From positions 1,178,001 through 1,242,000 of the forward strand of contig NZ_SMRO01000001.1 in assembly GCF_004359985.1 (NCBI RefSeq): a DNA stretch of 64,000 nt. Reading direction: 5' to 3'. Both the position numbers and the translations under genes were made by a program. The number at the start of each line of letters is the position of its first letter. Within the stretch, counting starts at the first letter, position 1. The notes below the pieces were generated by a model. That model searched no databases, had not been told where the DNA came from, and saw only the letters and a list, made by a program, of their open reading frames with translations. The DNA comes from Paraburkholderia flava (GTDB lineage: Bacteria > Pseudomonadota > Gammaproteobacteria > Burkholderiales > Burkholderiaceae). Below are positions 52,062-59,871 of the stretch, piece by piece.

Positions 52062-53390
52062 CTATTCGCCGGTCTGTTCGGGCCAGTGACTCAACCGCGA
52101 AGGATTGGCCGTGTTGAGCACGGGCTCGTCGCTGGCTTCGATGAAGCGCGTGCGCATCGGTGCGAGGATGAACTTCGCGGCGATGCCCGCCGCGATCGTG
52201 ACCACCGCCGACGCGATGAAGACCGCGTTCCAGCCGCCGGTCGCCGACAGCACCGACGCGATCGGCACGAGCAGCGAGGCTGTGCCCTTCGCGGTGTACA
52301 GCGTGCCCGCATTCGCTGCTGCGTACTTGCTGCCGAACGTGTCCGCGCAAGTGGCCGGGAAGATCGAGAAAATCTCGCCCCAGAACAGGAAGATCAGCGC
52401 GGCGAACGTCATGAACGCGTACGGGTTCGTACCGAACTCCATCAGCCCGAGCAACGAGAGCCCCTCGCCGATGAAGATCGCGAACATCGTGTTTTCGCGG
52501 CCGATCTTGTCGGAAACAAAACCGCACAGCGGACGCGTGAAGCCGTTGCAGATGTTGTCGATCGACAGCGTCGCCGTGAGCAGCGGCAGCGTCATACCGA
52601 AGAGGGTCATCGGAATACGGGCAAGGCCCCAGTCCTTCGCGATCGGACCGATCTGCGCGGTCGCCATCAGACCGCCCGCGGCCACTGCAACGAACGACAC
52701 ATAGATCACCCAGAACACCGGCGTCTTGATCATCTGGCCCGGCGTGTAGTCCATCTTCGTGACCGCGAAGCGCTTCTTCACTACAGCGATCTTGCGCGCT
52801 TCCGGCTTCTTCAGCAGCAGAGCCAGGATGAAGATGCTTACGCCCTGCAGAATGCCGAACACGAAGAACGCGTGCTCGTAGCCCGAGCGCGTGATCATGT
52901 TGGCGATCGGAATCACCGTTATCGCGGCACCCGCGCCAAAACCCGCAGCAGTCAGCCCCGCCGCAAGACCGCGTCGGTCCGGAAACAGTTTCAGCGCATT
53001 ACCGACGCACGTGCCGTACACGCCGCCCGCACCGATACCGGCGATGATGGCCGCGATATAGAGTTCCGGCAGCGTGGTCGCGTACGAGTTCATCACCCAC
53101 GCAATGCCCGCGCACAACGCACCGACCGCAACGACCGGACGCGGACCGAACTTGTCGACGAGCCAGCCTTCCACCGGCACGAGCCAGGTCTCGGTGAGAA
53201 TGAAGAGCGAGAACGCGAGCTGGATCGAAGCCTGCCCCCAGTGATGTCGCGCATTCATCGGTGCGACGAAAAGCGTCCACGCGTATTGAAGATTCGCGAC
53301 GAGCGCCATGCATAGCATGCCGATGACAAGTTGAGACCACCTGTTCGACCAGAAAGGCGTCGCCGTGGCCTGCGGGATATTCGCGTTCAT
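52062..53390 (-). CDS. oxlT: oxalate/formate antiporter family MFS transporter
   Basis: A 442-residue major facilitator protein with about 12 membrane segments. Strong OxlT-family blocks: 'RWSQLVIGMLCMALVANLQYAWTLFV' over the first helix, 'GWLVDKFGPRP' (motif A) and 'GGVYGTCVGNALKLFPDRRGLAAG' after helix 4. OxlT exchanges oxalate for formate. A formyl-CoA:oxalate CoA-transferase gene 5 kb away supports an oxalate role. The promoter in the 351-bp upstream gap carries the shared LysR-type box, giving a leader of roughly 270 nt. Confidence 0.83.
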   Translation of the reverse strand: MNANIPQATATPFWSNRWSQLVIGMLCMALVANLQYAWTLFVAPMNARHHWGQASIQLAFSLFILTETWLVPVEGWLVDKFGPRPVVAVGALCAGIAWVMNSYATTLPELYIAAIIAGIGAGGVYGTCVGNALKLFPDRRGLAAGLTAAGFGAGAAITVIPIANMITRSGYEHAFFVFGILQGVSIFILALLLKKPEARKIAVVKKRFAVTKMDYTPGQMIKTPVFWVIYVSFVAVAAGGLMATAQIGPIAKDWGLARIPMTLFGMTLPLLTATLSIDNICNGFTRPLCGFVSDKIGRENTMFAIFIGEGLSLLGLMEFGTNPYAFMTFAALIFLFWGEIFSIFPATCADTFGSKYAAANAGTLYTAKGTASLLVPIASVLSATGGWNAVFIASAVVTIAAGIAAKFILAPMRTRFIEASDEPVLNTANPSRLSHWPEQTGE

Positions 53391-53741
53391 GCAGTGTCTC
53401 CGCTATGTATTCAGGGTCGCCGGCGTTATCGCCGTGCGCGATACATCAGTACTTATAGTTGTGCCCGCCGTGGCGGGGATGCTGCCAGTTCAACGTCTTT
53501 GCGCGGCTATAAATTCCTTGAATTCGCGCAATTAAAAATCGAATGCCAATTCTGATCGAGAGGCTTGTGGCAAGTGCATCGCAGCCGGTTCGCCTCCACC
53601 ACAACTTGCGAAAAAACCCGTGTTAACCCGATGTTTTCGCTGTTTTCCATCTGCTTACAGTTTCCATCCTAGGGTCTATGCTCGATCAGTGATAATTAAA
53701 GTTTGTTAGTATTTGGATTCATATCCGCTTATACATCGGCC
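53391..53741. promoter_or_regulatory. divergent oxlT / LysR control region
   Basis: AT-richer than its surroundings. Rightward, TTACAG (53655-53660), 16 bp, TATGCT (53677-53682) fits a promoter for the LysR gene. On the minus strand the box AAACTTTAATTAT lies at 53704-53692, and 33 bp from its start is TAGGAT (53671-53666), the proposed -10 of oxlT. The box lies just downstream of the LysR gene's start site, suiting autoregulation. The remaining leader of oxlT shows no gene. Confidence 0.6.
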
Positions 53742-54686
53742 ATGACGATGAGAAACGCCACGCTGCGTCAATTGAAGGTGTTCGAAACAGTGGCCCGTCA
53801 TCTGAGCTTCTCGCGCGCCGCAGAGGAACTGCACCTCACGCAGCCCGCGGTTTCGACTCAGGTACGACAGCTCGAAGAGCACGCGGGGCTGCCGCTTTTC
53901 GAGCAGCTCGGCAAGAAGATCTACCTCACGCCCGCCGGCACCGAGATGCTTCACTACAGCCGCACGATCATCCAGCAGTTCCACGAAGTGGACGAAGCGA
54001 TGGGGCAGCTGAAGGGTGTCTCCGGCGGCAAGCTGAACGTCGCGGTGATCAGCGCCGGCGATTATTTTTTCCCTCGTCTGCTCGCGGAATTCACGCGGCG
54101 TTACTCGGGTGTCGTGCTGAATCTGTCGGTGCACAACCGCGAGCAACTGCTGCATCAACTGTCGACCAATCAGACGGATCTCGCGGTGATGGTGCGCCCG
54201 CCGCACGAGATGGATGCGATCAACGAACCGTTCGCGCCGCATCCGTATGTGATCGTCGCGGCGCCGACGCATCCGCTCGCGCACAAGCGCAACATCAAGC
54301 TGAGCCACCTCGCGAACGAAGCGTTCATCGTGCGCGAGCGCGGGTCGGACACGTGGAATTCGATGGAAGAAGGATTCGCGGGGCGGCTCACGAACCTGAA
54401 GATCGCGATGGAGATCAAGAGCACCGAGACCATCAAGCAGGCGGTGATCGCCGGCATGGGTATCGCGTTCCTGTCCGCGCATACGATCAGCCTCGAACTG
54501 AAGGTCGGCCATCTCGTCGTGCTCGACGTCGAAGGCTTTCCGGTGATGCTCAACTGGTACGTCGTGCATCGCAAGAACAAGCGCCTGCCGCCCGTCGCCG
54601 TCGCGTTCCGCCGTTTCCTGATGGAAGAAGGCGGAAAGCTGATCGAGCAGATCACCGGTGTGAAAGCGCTGAGCGTGCATAAGTAG
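53742..54686 (+). CDS. LysR-family transcriptional regulator, CbbR-like
   Basis: A 314-residue LysR regulator. The HTH (about 5-62) is 'TVARHLSFSRAAEELHLTQPAVSTQVRQLEEHAG', close to the CbbR branch that responds to redox or one-carbon metabolites. The effector domain follows from about residue 92 ('GGKLNVAVISAGDYFFPRLLA'). Two Met codons (positions 1 and 3) can start it; an upstream Met lies beyond the promoter. It is divergent from oxlT, and a box beside its start recurs at two other promoters in this region. Confidence 0.87.
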   Translation: MTMRNATLRQLKVFETVARHLSFSRAAEELHLTQPAVSTQVRQLEEHAGLPLFEQLGKKIYLTPAGTEMLHYSRTIIQQFHEVDEAMGQLKGVSGGKLNVAVISAGDYFFPRLLAEFTRRYSGVVLNLSVHNREQLLHQLSTNQTDLAVMVRPPHEMDAINEPFAPHPYVIVAAPTHPLAHKRNIKLSHLANEAFIVRERGSDTWNSMEEGFAGRLTNLKIAMEIKSTETIKQAVIAGMGIAFLSAHTISLELKVGHLVVLDVEGFPVMLNWYVVHRKNKRLPPVAVAFRRFLMEEGGKLIEQITGVKALSVHK

Positions 54687-54706
54687 TAGTTTATGAATTT
54701 CCAATA

Positions 54707-54745
54707 AAACTTTAACTATTGCAAATCCATCGCGGGCCCTATGCT
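54707..54745 (+). promoter_or_regulatory. promoter of the 102-residue gene with a LysR-type box
   Basis: The box AAACTTTAACTAT is at 54707-54719. TATGCT at 54740-54745 is a -10 hexamer 33 bp from the box start, with TATTGC 17 bp before it. The predicted leader is about 35 nt. Box and spacing match those before the panE-like gene and oxlT. Confidence 0.6.
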
Positions 54746-54785
54746 GAAGGCGAGTTACTTCACTCGTCCGCACAGGAGTCCGACC

Positions 54786-55094
54786 ATGAATCACGCTTCG
54801 ACGGTGTCTCATGTCACCGCACGTACTGTTCGCGTTACCGCGGACGGTCCCGACGACGCACATATCAGTGCGTATAACGCCGCTTTCAGCGACCTCGGTC
54901 TGCGCTTTCGCTGGGACCGCGGCACGCTCGACGCACTCAACGAATTCGCCAGCGAGGCCGCGCGCATCACCGCTTACATCGAGCGGTTTCACGCGCATCT
55001 GCACAAGGCCTACGATGCCGACTTCCTCGCACAACTGATCCTGCAGAAGAAGACCCAGTACTTCCGCGAGTTCGTTCCCGCGATCGACTTCTGA
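54786..55094 (+). CDS. conserved hypothetical protein
   Basis: A 102-residue soluble protein I do not recognise. It has a beta-rich start ('HVTARTVRVTADGPDD'), then a mixed region with 'FSDLGLRFRWD' and a long helix, and ends 'KKTQYFREFVPAIDF'. A CAGGAG site lies 6 bp before the ATG. It is the only gene downstream of the LysR-box promoter at 54.7 kb, so it appears to belong to the oxalate-linked regulon. No partner domain gives a function. Confidence 0.6.
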   Translation: MNHASTVSHVTARTVRVTADGPDDAHISAYNAAFSDLGLRFRWDRGTLDALNEFASEAARITAYIERFHAHLHKAYDADFLAQLILQKKTQYFREFVPAIDF

Positions 55095-55171
55095 CTGCTT
55101 TGCTTTGCGGCGCCCGATGAACGCATCCCGCGCGGGCGTCGCCTTTTATTCGCTGTATTCGTTCCAGCACT

Positions 55172-56026
55172 TCACTTCATTCGTTCAGCGCGTCGGCACG
55201 CATACCGGCGTCGATCGAGCGCGCTTCGTTCGATCGCGCGATGACGAACACCCGAGGTATCGTCGAGCAGTTTCCATGGCTGCATGCTGCCGTCGCCGGC
55301 GCTCGCATGCGCTTCGACGTCGCGCCAGTCGAAACGCAGCCGCTGTGCGTGCGCAAGTGCGTGCAGCGAGCAGGTAGTCATACGATTCGACAGTGCCATC
55401 CAGTGCGCGCCGAGCGCTGCGGCAAGCACGCTCATCGCGAACAGCAAAGTGCCGGCAGGAGTCTGTGGGGACGCGGTCGCGAATCCGTAGGCGAGCCACG
55501 CGCATAGCGCGAGCGCAGCGATATCGACGATGCGTTCGCCGCGCCACATGACCGGTTGCCGGCCAGGCGCACCGCGCACACGGCACAGCACGATCGTCGA
55601 ACTCGCGAACAACGCGGCGCCGACGAAGATCGCGACGCACACCTCGGCTCGCTGCGTGCCGTTCACCGCCGCCGCGAATCCATAGCGCGCAAATCCGCAC
55701 GCGATCGCGAGGCATCCTGCGAACGTACCGCGCCACGCGAGCACAGCGGGACGCCGTGCAAAGTCGCGGCGCTGTGCGTACATCGCGCCCAGCACAGCAC
55801 CGACCATTGCCGCGATCGTCGCGCCGGGCGAACCGTCGAGACCCGCACCCAGCGCGACTGCGCATGCCGCGCACGTCGCGGCACTGCCCGCGATGAATGA
55901 AGACGCGCGTCGCGACACGCGCCGCCGGTCGACCGGCATCGCCAGTCGGGCGACACCCGCGCACACGGCGGCGAACGCTGCCGAGGAAACCGCTGCAAGC
56001 AACATCGCGAGCGATAGAACGATCAC
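55172..56026 (-). CDS. PntB-like membrane protein lacking the NADP domain
   Basis: A 284-residue protein with about eight hydrophobic segments and a short basic tail. By eye it aligns with the membrane domain of NAD(P) transhydrogenase beta (PntB): 'GAVLGAMYAQ' with PntB 'GAIGIRLAKK', then 'FVGAALFASSTIVLCRVRG' with 'FIGAVTFTGSVVAFGKLCG'. It stops where PntB continues into the NADP domain (about 180 residues missing). The residues matching the proton-path His and Asn of PntB are changed. GTG start, with AGGAG 5 bp upstream. It is third after frc and FAH on the same strand. Probably a diverged paralogue; function unknown. Confidence 0.5.
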   Translation of the reverse strand: MIVLSLAMLLAAVSSAAFAAVCAGVARLAMPVDRRRVSRRASSFIAGSAATCAACAVALGAGLDGSPGATIAAMVGAVLGAMYAQRRDFARRPAVLAWRGTFAGCLAIACGFARYGFAAAVNGTQRAEVCVAIFVGAALFASSTIVLCRVRGAPGRQPVMWRGERIVDIAALALCAWLAYGFATASPQTPAGTLLFAMSVLAAALGAHWMALSNRMTTCSLHALAHAQRLRFDWRDVEAHASAGDGSMQPWKLLDDTSGVRHRAIERSALDRRRYACRRAERMK

Positions 56027-56091
56027 GCTGTCTCCTGGTTGCTGCTGGTCGAAGCTGTGTTGCATCGCGGCGGCGCAATGCCGCGCGACGT

Positions 56092-56904
56092 TCAGGCCGT
56101 CTCTGCAGCCGCGACCGCAGTCGCCGCGTGTTGCGCAGCGAGCGCGAGCACGTTGCTCAATGTGCCGATGCCTTCGATCGACACCTCGACCGTCGCGCCG
56201 TCCTTGATCGAACCGACACCGAGCGACGTACCGCACGCGATCACATCGCCGGCTTCGAGCGTCAGATCCTGCGAGATCAAACTCACCTGCTCCGCTGGCG
56301 AAAACACCATGTCGGACAGCGGATAGTTCTGCCGTTCGACACCGTCCAGCGTCGTCACGACGCGCGCCGCGTGCCAGTCGAAACCGGACACGATCGCAGG
56401 ACCGATACAGCAGAACGTATCGAAGCCCTTCGCGCGCGACCATTGCGGAAAATGCGGATTCTCGTTGAGCAGTTCGGCGGCGGTCACGTCATTGACGATC
56501 GTGTAGCCGAAGATCGCGGACGCGGCTTCCTCGACGCTCGCGTCGCGGCAACGCTTGCCGATCACGATGCCCAGCTCGCCTTCATAGACGATCTTCCCCG
56601 CGTAATGCATGGGCCGACGAATTGCATCGCCCGAACCGATCACCGAACCTGGCGGTTTGAACAGAAACAGCGGATGGGTCGGCACCGGCTTTTCGAGCTT
56701 CGCCGCGAGCGCGTGGAAGTTGTTCCACAACGCAACGACCTTGCCGGGCGCGCACGGCGCAAGCGGTGTCAATGCGCGCAGCGACAGCACCGCGCCGGTC
56801 GGCACCGGCTGGTCGAGACTGTCGTACTCGTGCAGATAGCCGTTCTCGACGCGGCCGAACACGATGCCTCCGTCGCTCGACATGAAACGCATCCACGTAT
56901 CCAT
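56092..56904 (-). CDS. fumarylacetoacetate hydrolase family protein
   Basis: A 270-residue FAH-fold protein. Metal-binding residues are in 'KIVYEGELGIVIGKRCRD'; 'FLFKPPGSVIGSGDAI' and 'GDVIACGTSLGVGSI' are the family's other blocks. It resembles the FAHD2/ureidoglycolate lyase-like group. AGGAGATTGCG precedes the ATG of 'MDTWMRF'. It lies 152 bp after frc and 65 bp before the PntB-like gene, all leftward. Role with an oxalate pathway is unclear; it may cleave or rearrange an oxo acid that gives oxalate or glyoxylate. Confidence 0.83.
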   Translation of the reverse strand: MDTWMRFMSSDGGIVFGRVENGYLHEYDSLDQPVPTGAVLSLRALTPLAPCAPGKVVALWNNFHALAAKLEKPVPTHPLFLFKPPGSVIGSGDAIRRPMHYAGKIVYEGELGIVIGKRCRDASVEEAASAIFGYTIVNDVTAAELLNENPHFPQWSRAKGFDTFCCIGPAIVSGFDWHAARVVTTLDGVERQNYPLSDMVFSPAEQVSLISQDLTLEAGDVIACGTSLGVGSIKDGATVEVSIEGIGTLSNVLALAAQHAATAVAAAETA

Positions 56905-57056
56905 CGCAATCTCCTGGCAGTGCCGGCGCCGGCGCAAAGCGCGCGTCGTCGCATGGTGCCCGCACCGCTGCAACATCGTTTGATCGATGGGTCATGCGCG
57001 CTCTGTTCAGTGCGCGCATGACCCCATGAGTACTTCGTATCGGTATCGGATCCCGG

Positions 57057-58304
57057 TCAGATCGCGCCGGCTGCGCGCAACGCGCCGATCTGTTCGATCG
57101 TATAGCCGAGTTCGGCCATCACTTCGTCGGTGTGTTCGCCGAGCAGCGGCGAGCGCGTGACCTCGGTCGGGCTGTCGGACAGCTTGATCGGATTGCCGAC
57201 CGTCAGATACTTGCCGCGCACCGGATGATCGACCTCGACGATCGTGCCGGTCTTGCGCAGCGACTGGTCGTCGGCGATCTCTTTCATCGACAGGATCGGG
57301 CCGCACGGGATGTCGTGCTTGTTGAGGATCGCCATGGCCTCGAACTTGGTCTTGGTCATCGTCCAGCGTTCGATCTCCGCGAAGATGTCCTTCAGACGCG
57401 GCAGGCGCGCGGCGGGCGTCGCGTAGTCCGGATCGGCGGCCCACTCTTCCTTGCCGATCACGTTGCAGATCTTGGCCCACACCGGGGCCTGCGTGATGAA
57501 GTAGATGTATGCGTTCGGGTCCGCTTCCCAGCCCTTGCACTTCAGGATCCAGCCCGGCTGACCGCCGCCCGATGCATTGCCCGCGCGCGGCACCGCTTCA
57601 CCGAACGTGCCGTTCGGGTACTGCGGATATTCGCGCATCACGCCTGTACGTTCGAGCCGCTGCTGGTCGCGCAGCTTCACGCGGCACAGGTTCAGCACGC
57701 CGTCCTGCATCGCGGCGAGCACCTTCTGGCCGCGGCCCGTCTGCACACGCTGATAGAGCGCGGCGACGATGCCGAGCGCGAGATGCAGACCCGTGCCGCT
57801 GTCGCCGATCTGCGCGCCGGTGACGACCGGCGGACCATCGTCGAAGCCCGTCGTGGAGGCCGCGCCGCCCGCGCACTGCGCGACGTTCTCGTAGACCTTG
57901 CAGTCCTCGTAGGGACCCGGACCGAAGCCCTTCACCGAAGCAACGATCATCTTCGGATTCAGCTCCTGGATGCGTTCCCAGGTGAAGCCCATGCGATCGA
58001 GCGCGCCGGGCGCGAAGTTCTCGACGAGCACGTCGCACTTCTGGATCAACGCCTCAAGCACGAGTTTGCCTTCGGGATTCTTCGTGTCGATCGTCACTGA
58101 ACGCTTGTTGTGGTTCAGCATCGTGAAGTAGAGACTGTCCGCGTCGGGAATGTCGCGCAGCTGTTCGCGCGTGATATCGCCGGCGCCGGCGCGTTCCACC
58201 TTGATCACGTCCGCGCCGAACCAGGCCAGCAGCTGCGTGCAGGTCGGGCCCGATTGCACATGCGTGAAATCGAGGATGCGCACACCGTCGAGTGCCTTGC
58301 CCAT
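57057..58304 (-). CDS. frc: formyl-CoA:oxalate CoA-transferase
   Basis: A 415-residue family III CoA-transferase. It moves CoA from formyl-CoA to oxalate, the entry step of oxalate breakdown. Active-site features match Frc: Gln17 in 'THVQSG', catalytic Asp168 in 'QIGDSGTG', and the flexible loop Gly246-Gly-Gly-Gln249 followed by '[11 protein letters not shown]'. Length is that of E. coli YfdW/Frc. The start follows GGAGGAAG. Its usual partner, oxalyl-CoA decarboxylase (oxc), is not in the window. A perfect palindrome sits 156 bp upstream. Confidence 0.93.
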   Translation of the reverse strand: MGKALDGVRILDFTHVQSGPTCTQLLAWFGADVIKVERAGAGDITREQLRDIPDADSLYFTMLNHNKRSVTIDTKNPEGKLVLEALIQKCDVLVENFAPGALDRMGFTWERIQELNPKMIVASVKGFGPGPYEDCKVYENVAQCAGGAASTTGFDDGPPVVTGAQIGDSGTGLHLALGIVAALYQRVQTGRGQKVLAAMQDGVLNLCRVKLRDQQRLERTGVMREYPQYPNGTFGEAVPRAGNASGGGQPGWILKCKGWEADPNAYIYFITQAPVWAKICNVIGKEEWAADPDYATPAARLPRLKDIFAEIERWTMTKTKFEAMAILNKHDIPCGPILSMKEIADDQSLRKTGTIVEVDHPVRGKYLTVGNPIKLSDSPTEVTRSPLLGEHTDEVMAELGYTIEQIGALRAAGAI

Positions 58305-58444
58305 GTCGTCTTCCTCCGTACGTTTAATTAGCTGCATGAGCCGACGGCACACTCCGGCACCCGGCGTGCACACACATCCGGTGCACTGCGCCGGACCGCC
58401 GATGCGGAGACGGCCCCGGATCCATCGATGCGCAATGCAGATCA

Positions 58445-58484
58445 CTTGAACAATACGGTATGTGATATATCACATTCGTTCAAG
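58445..58484 (-). promoter_or_regulatory. frc operator/promoter with nested palindromes
   Basis: Inner perfect palindrome ATGTGATATATCACAT at 58460-58475; outer arms CTTGAAC (58445-58451) and GTTCAAG (58478-58484). On the minus strand the outer arm supplies a -35-like TTGAAC (58483-58478) and the inner palindrome fills the 17-bp spacer before TACCGT. This suits repression by the nearby GntR protein. Confidence 0.6.
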
Positions 58485-58620
58485 CGGATTTTTGTGTCGG
58501 GATTAACCCTGAACAAGACTGCGTGGCCTTATGGGATAGGCGTCTCGGGGGAACAGGCCGCTCGGGTCGATCGCGATCCAAGGGAAAACACTGAGGAGGT
58601 TACTGACGTGGACTGCCGGG

Positions 58621-58653
58621 CAAACAAAAAGGCCGGCGGAAATCCGTCGGCCC
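58621..58653 (-). terminator. intrinsic terminator of gntR
   Basis: On the minus strand GGCCGACGG, loop ATTT and CCGCCGGCC (one mismatch) are followed by TTTTTGTTTG, about 30 bp past the gntR stop. Confidence 0.75.
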
Positions 58654-58683
58654 TGGAGTGCTTCAGTCACGCGGCATTCGAAC

Positions 58684-59403
58684 TCAATCGAGAAAATCGC
58701 AGTTCGCTTCGACGAACGCGGCCAGATCGAGCGAGTGCTGGCGCACGAGCCGCTCGGCAAGTTCGGTATCGCGCTGCTCGAGTGCTTCGATGATGCGCAG
58801 GTGGTCGACGATCGAACGCGACGCGCGGTCGCTCTGCGAGATGGTCAGCCGGCGAATGGCGCGGACGTGCACGAAGATGTTCTTGATCGTCTCGAGGATG
58901 ATCTGCGACTTCGACAGCTCGACGATCGCCTGATGGAACGCGATGTTCGCGTCCGAGTATTCGGCGATGTGCTCGGCCGGCGTCGCGTCGCGGAAATGAT
59001 CGAACATGTGCCGCAGCCGCGCGATTTCCTCGTCGGTTGCATTCAATGTGGCGAGGCGCGCGGCCATGCTTTCCAGCGCGGCCCACATCTGGATCATCTC
59101 GACGATCTCGCGCTTGCTCTTGCGCACGATGTAGATGCCGCGACGCGGCACCATCCGCAGGAAGCCTTCCTGCTCGAGCAGCGTCATTGCCTCGCGCACC
59201 GGCGTGCGGCTCACGCCGAGCGTTTCGCTCAGTACGCGCTCGTCGAGACGGATCTCTTCGCGCGACTGGTAAATGTCCGCGTCCGCGATGGCCTGCCGCA
59301 ACATCGCGTATGCCTGATCGCGCAGGCTGGCGGTTGCATTGATGGGTTGCAGCGCCAGCGTGAGCGGTGTAGTCACTGTTTCAGTTGGAAGTTCTGACGA
59401 CAT
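58684..59403 (-). CDS. GntR-family regulator, FadR/FCD type
   Basis: A 239-residue regulator: winged helix (about 27-95, 'RLDERVLSETLGVSRTPVREAMTLLEQEGFL') and an all-helical FCD effector domain (about 100-230) with likely metal ligands in 'DANIAFHQAIVE' and the late 'HLRIIEAL' histidine. FCD regulators bind small organic acids. Its start overlaps a small membrane gene by 23 bp. A site resembling the frc palindrome lies before that small gene, suggesting control of frc and of itself. Ligand unknown; oxalate-related acids are a guess. Confidence 0.88.
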   Translation of the reverse strand: MSSELPTETVTTPLTLALQPINATASLRDQAYAMLRQAIADADIYQSREEIRLDERVLSETLGVSRTPVREAMTLLEQEGFLRMVPRRGIYIVRKSKREIVEMIQMWAALESMAARLATLNATDEEIARLRHMFDHFRDATPAEHIAEYSDANIAFHQAIVELSKSQIILETIKNIFVHVRAIRRLTISQSDRASRSIVDHLRIIEALEQRDTELAERLVRQHSLDLAAFVEANCDFLD

Positions 59404-59602
59404 TCATCGCCTCTGGTTGAACATGCGCACGATACGGCACCGTCGCAGGCGGCATCACCGCTTCGCCCAGGCCGACATACCGGCCGTGTTCGGCGGCCAG
59501 TTCAGCGACCGGCTGCGGCACCCAACGGGTCAACAGCACCGTTGCAGCCGAACCTAACCCTACAACAGCAACACCAAGCAGCGCGAGAGAAAGCAGATCC
59601 AT
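59381..59602 (-). CDS. small single-pass membrane protein overlapping gntR
   Basis: A 73-residue protein. The first ~25 residues form one membrane helix ('LLSLALLGVAVVGLGSAATVLLT'), followed by a short soluble tail with Pro and Val and no known domain. TGGAG lies 9 bp before the ATG. Its last 23 bp overlap the start of gntR, so the two are translationally coupled. Function unknown; it might sense or signal to the regulator. Confidence 0.6.
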   Translation of the reverse strand: MDLLSLALLGVAVVGLGSAATVLLTRWVPQPVAELAAEHGRYVGLGEAVMPPATVPYRAHVQPEAMNVVRTSN

Positions 59603-59680
59603 TTTTGCAGCTCCAGAAGATTGAGTGAACAGCCGATGACTCAATGATATGGTGCGTCGCCGCAAAAATCAATATCCTGT

Positions 59681-59696
59681 ATGTAGTATATCAGTT
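59681..59696 (-). promoter_or_regulatory. candidate GntR operator upstream of the small gene and gntR
   Basis: ATGTAGTATATCAGTT matches 12 of 16 positions of the frc palindrome. On the minus strand it covers TATACT (59690-59685), a -10-like hexamer about 85 bp before the small membrane gene. Suggests autoregulation. Confidence 0.45.
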
Positions 59697-59871
59697 GATG
59701 TTGTTTTTCAGCATCACGGGAAAGGATGATACCCGCTGACGGAGCCAAGCGGCGCACCACCCCGCGTAGCGCCTTTGCATTGCCTGTCGCCCCTCGTCTC
59801 TTTATCCTTGCGGCTATTCCATAAGGGCCGCATCGATACTGCCCCGACAAACACGCCAGGAGACACCCGCG

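Larger units (their letters stand above)
58305..58683. other. frc upstream region and gntR downstream region
   Basis: A 379-bp stretch with no gene. It contains the frc control palindromes (58445-58484) and the gntR terminator (58621-58653), both listed separately. The sequence between them, about 58490-58620, shows nothing further. Confidence 0.5.

Noticed and set aside
51006..53315. A 769-residue plus-strand frame opposite the LysR and oxlT genes
   Set aside because: Its composition is Arg/His/Asp-rich low-complexity, as expected from the antisense of GC-rich genes, while the minus strand encodes clear family proteins.
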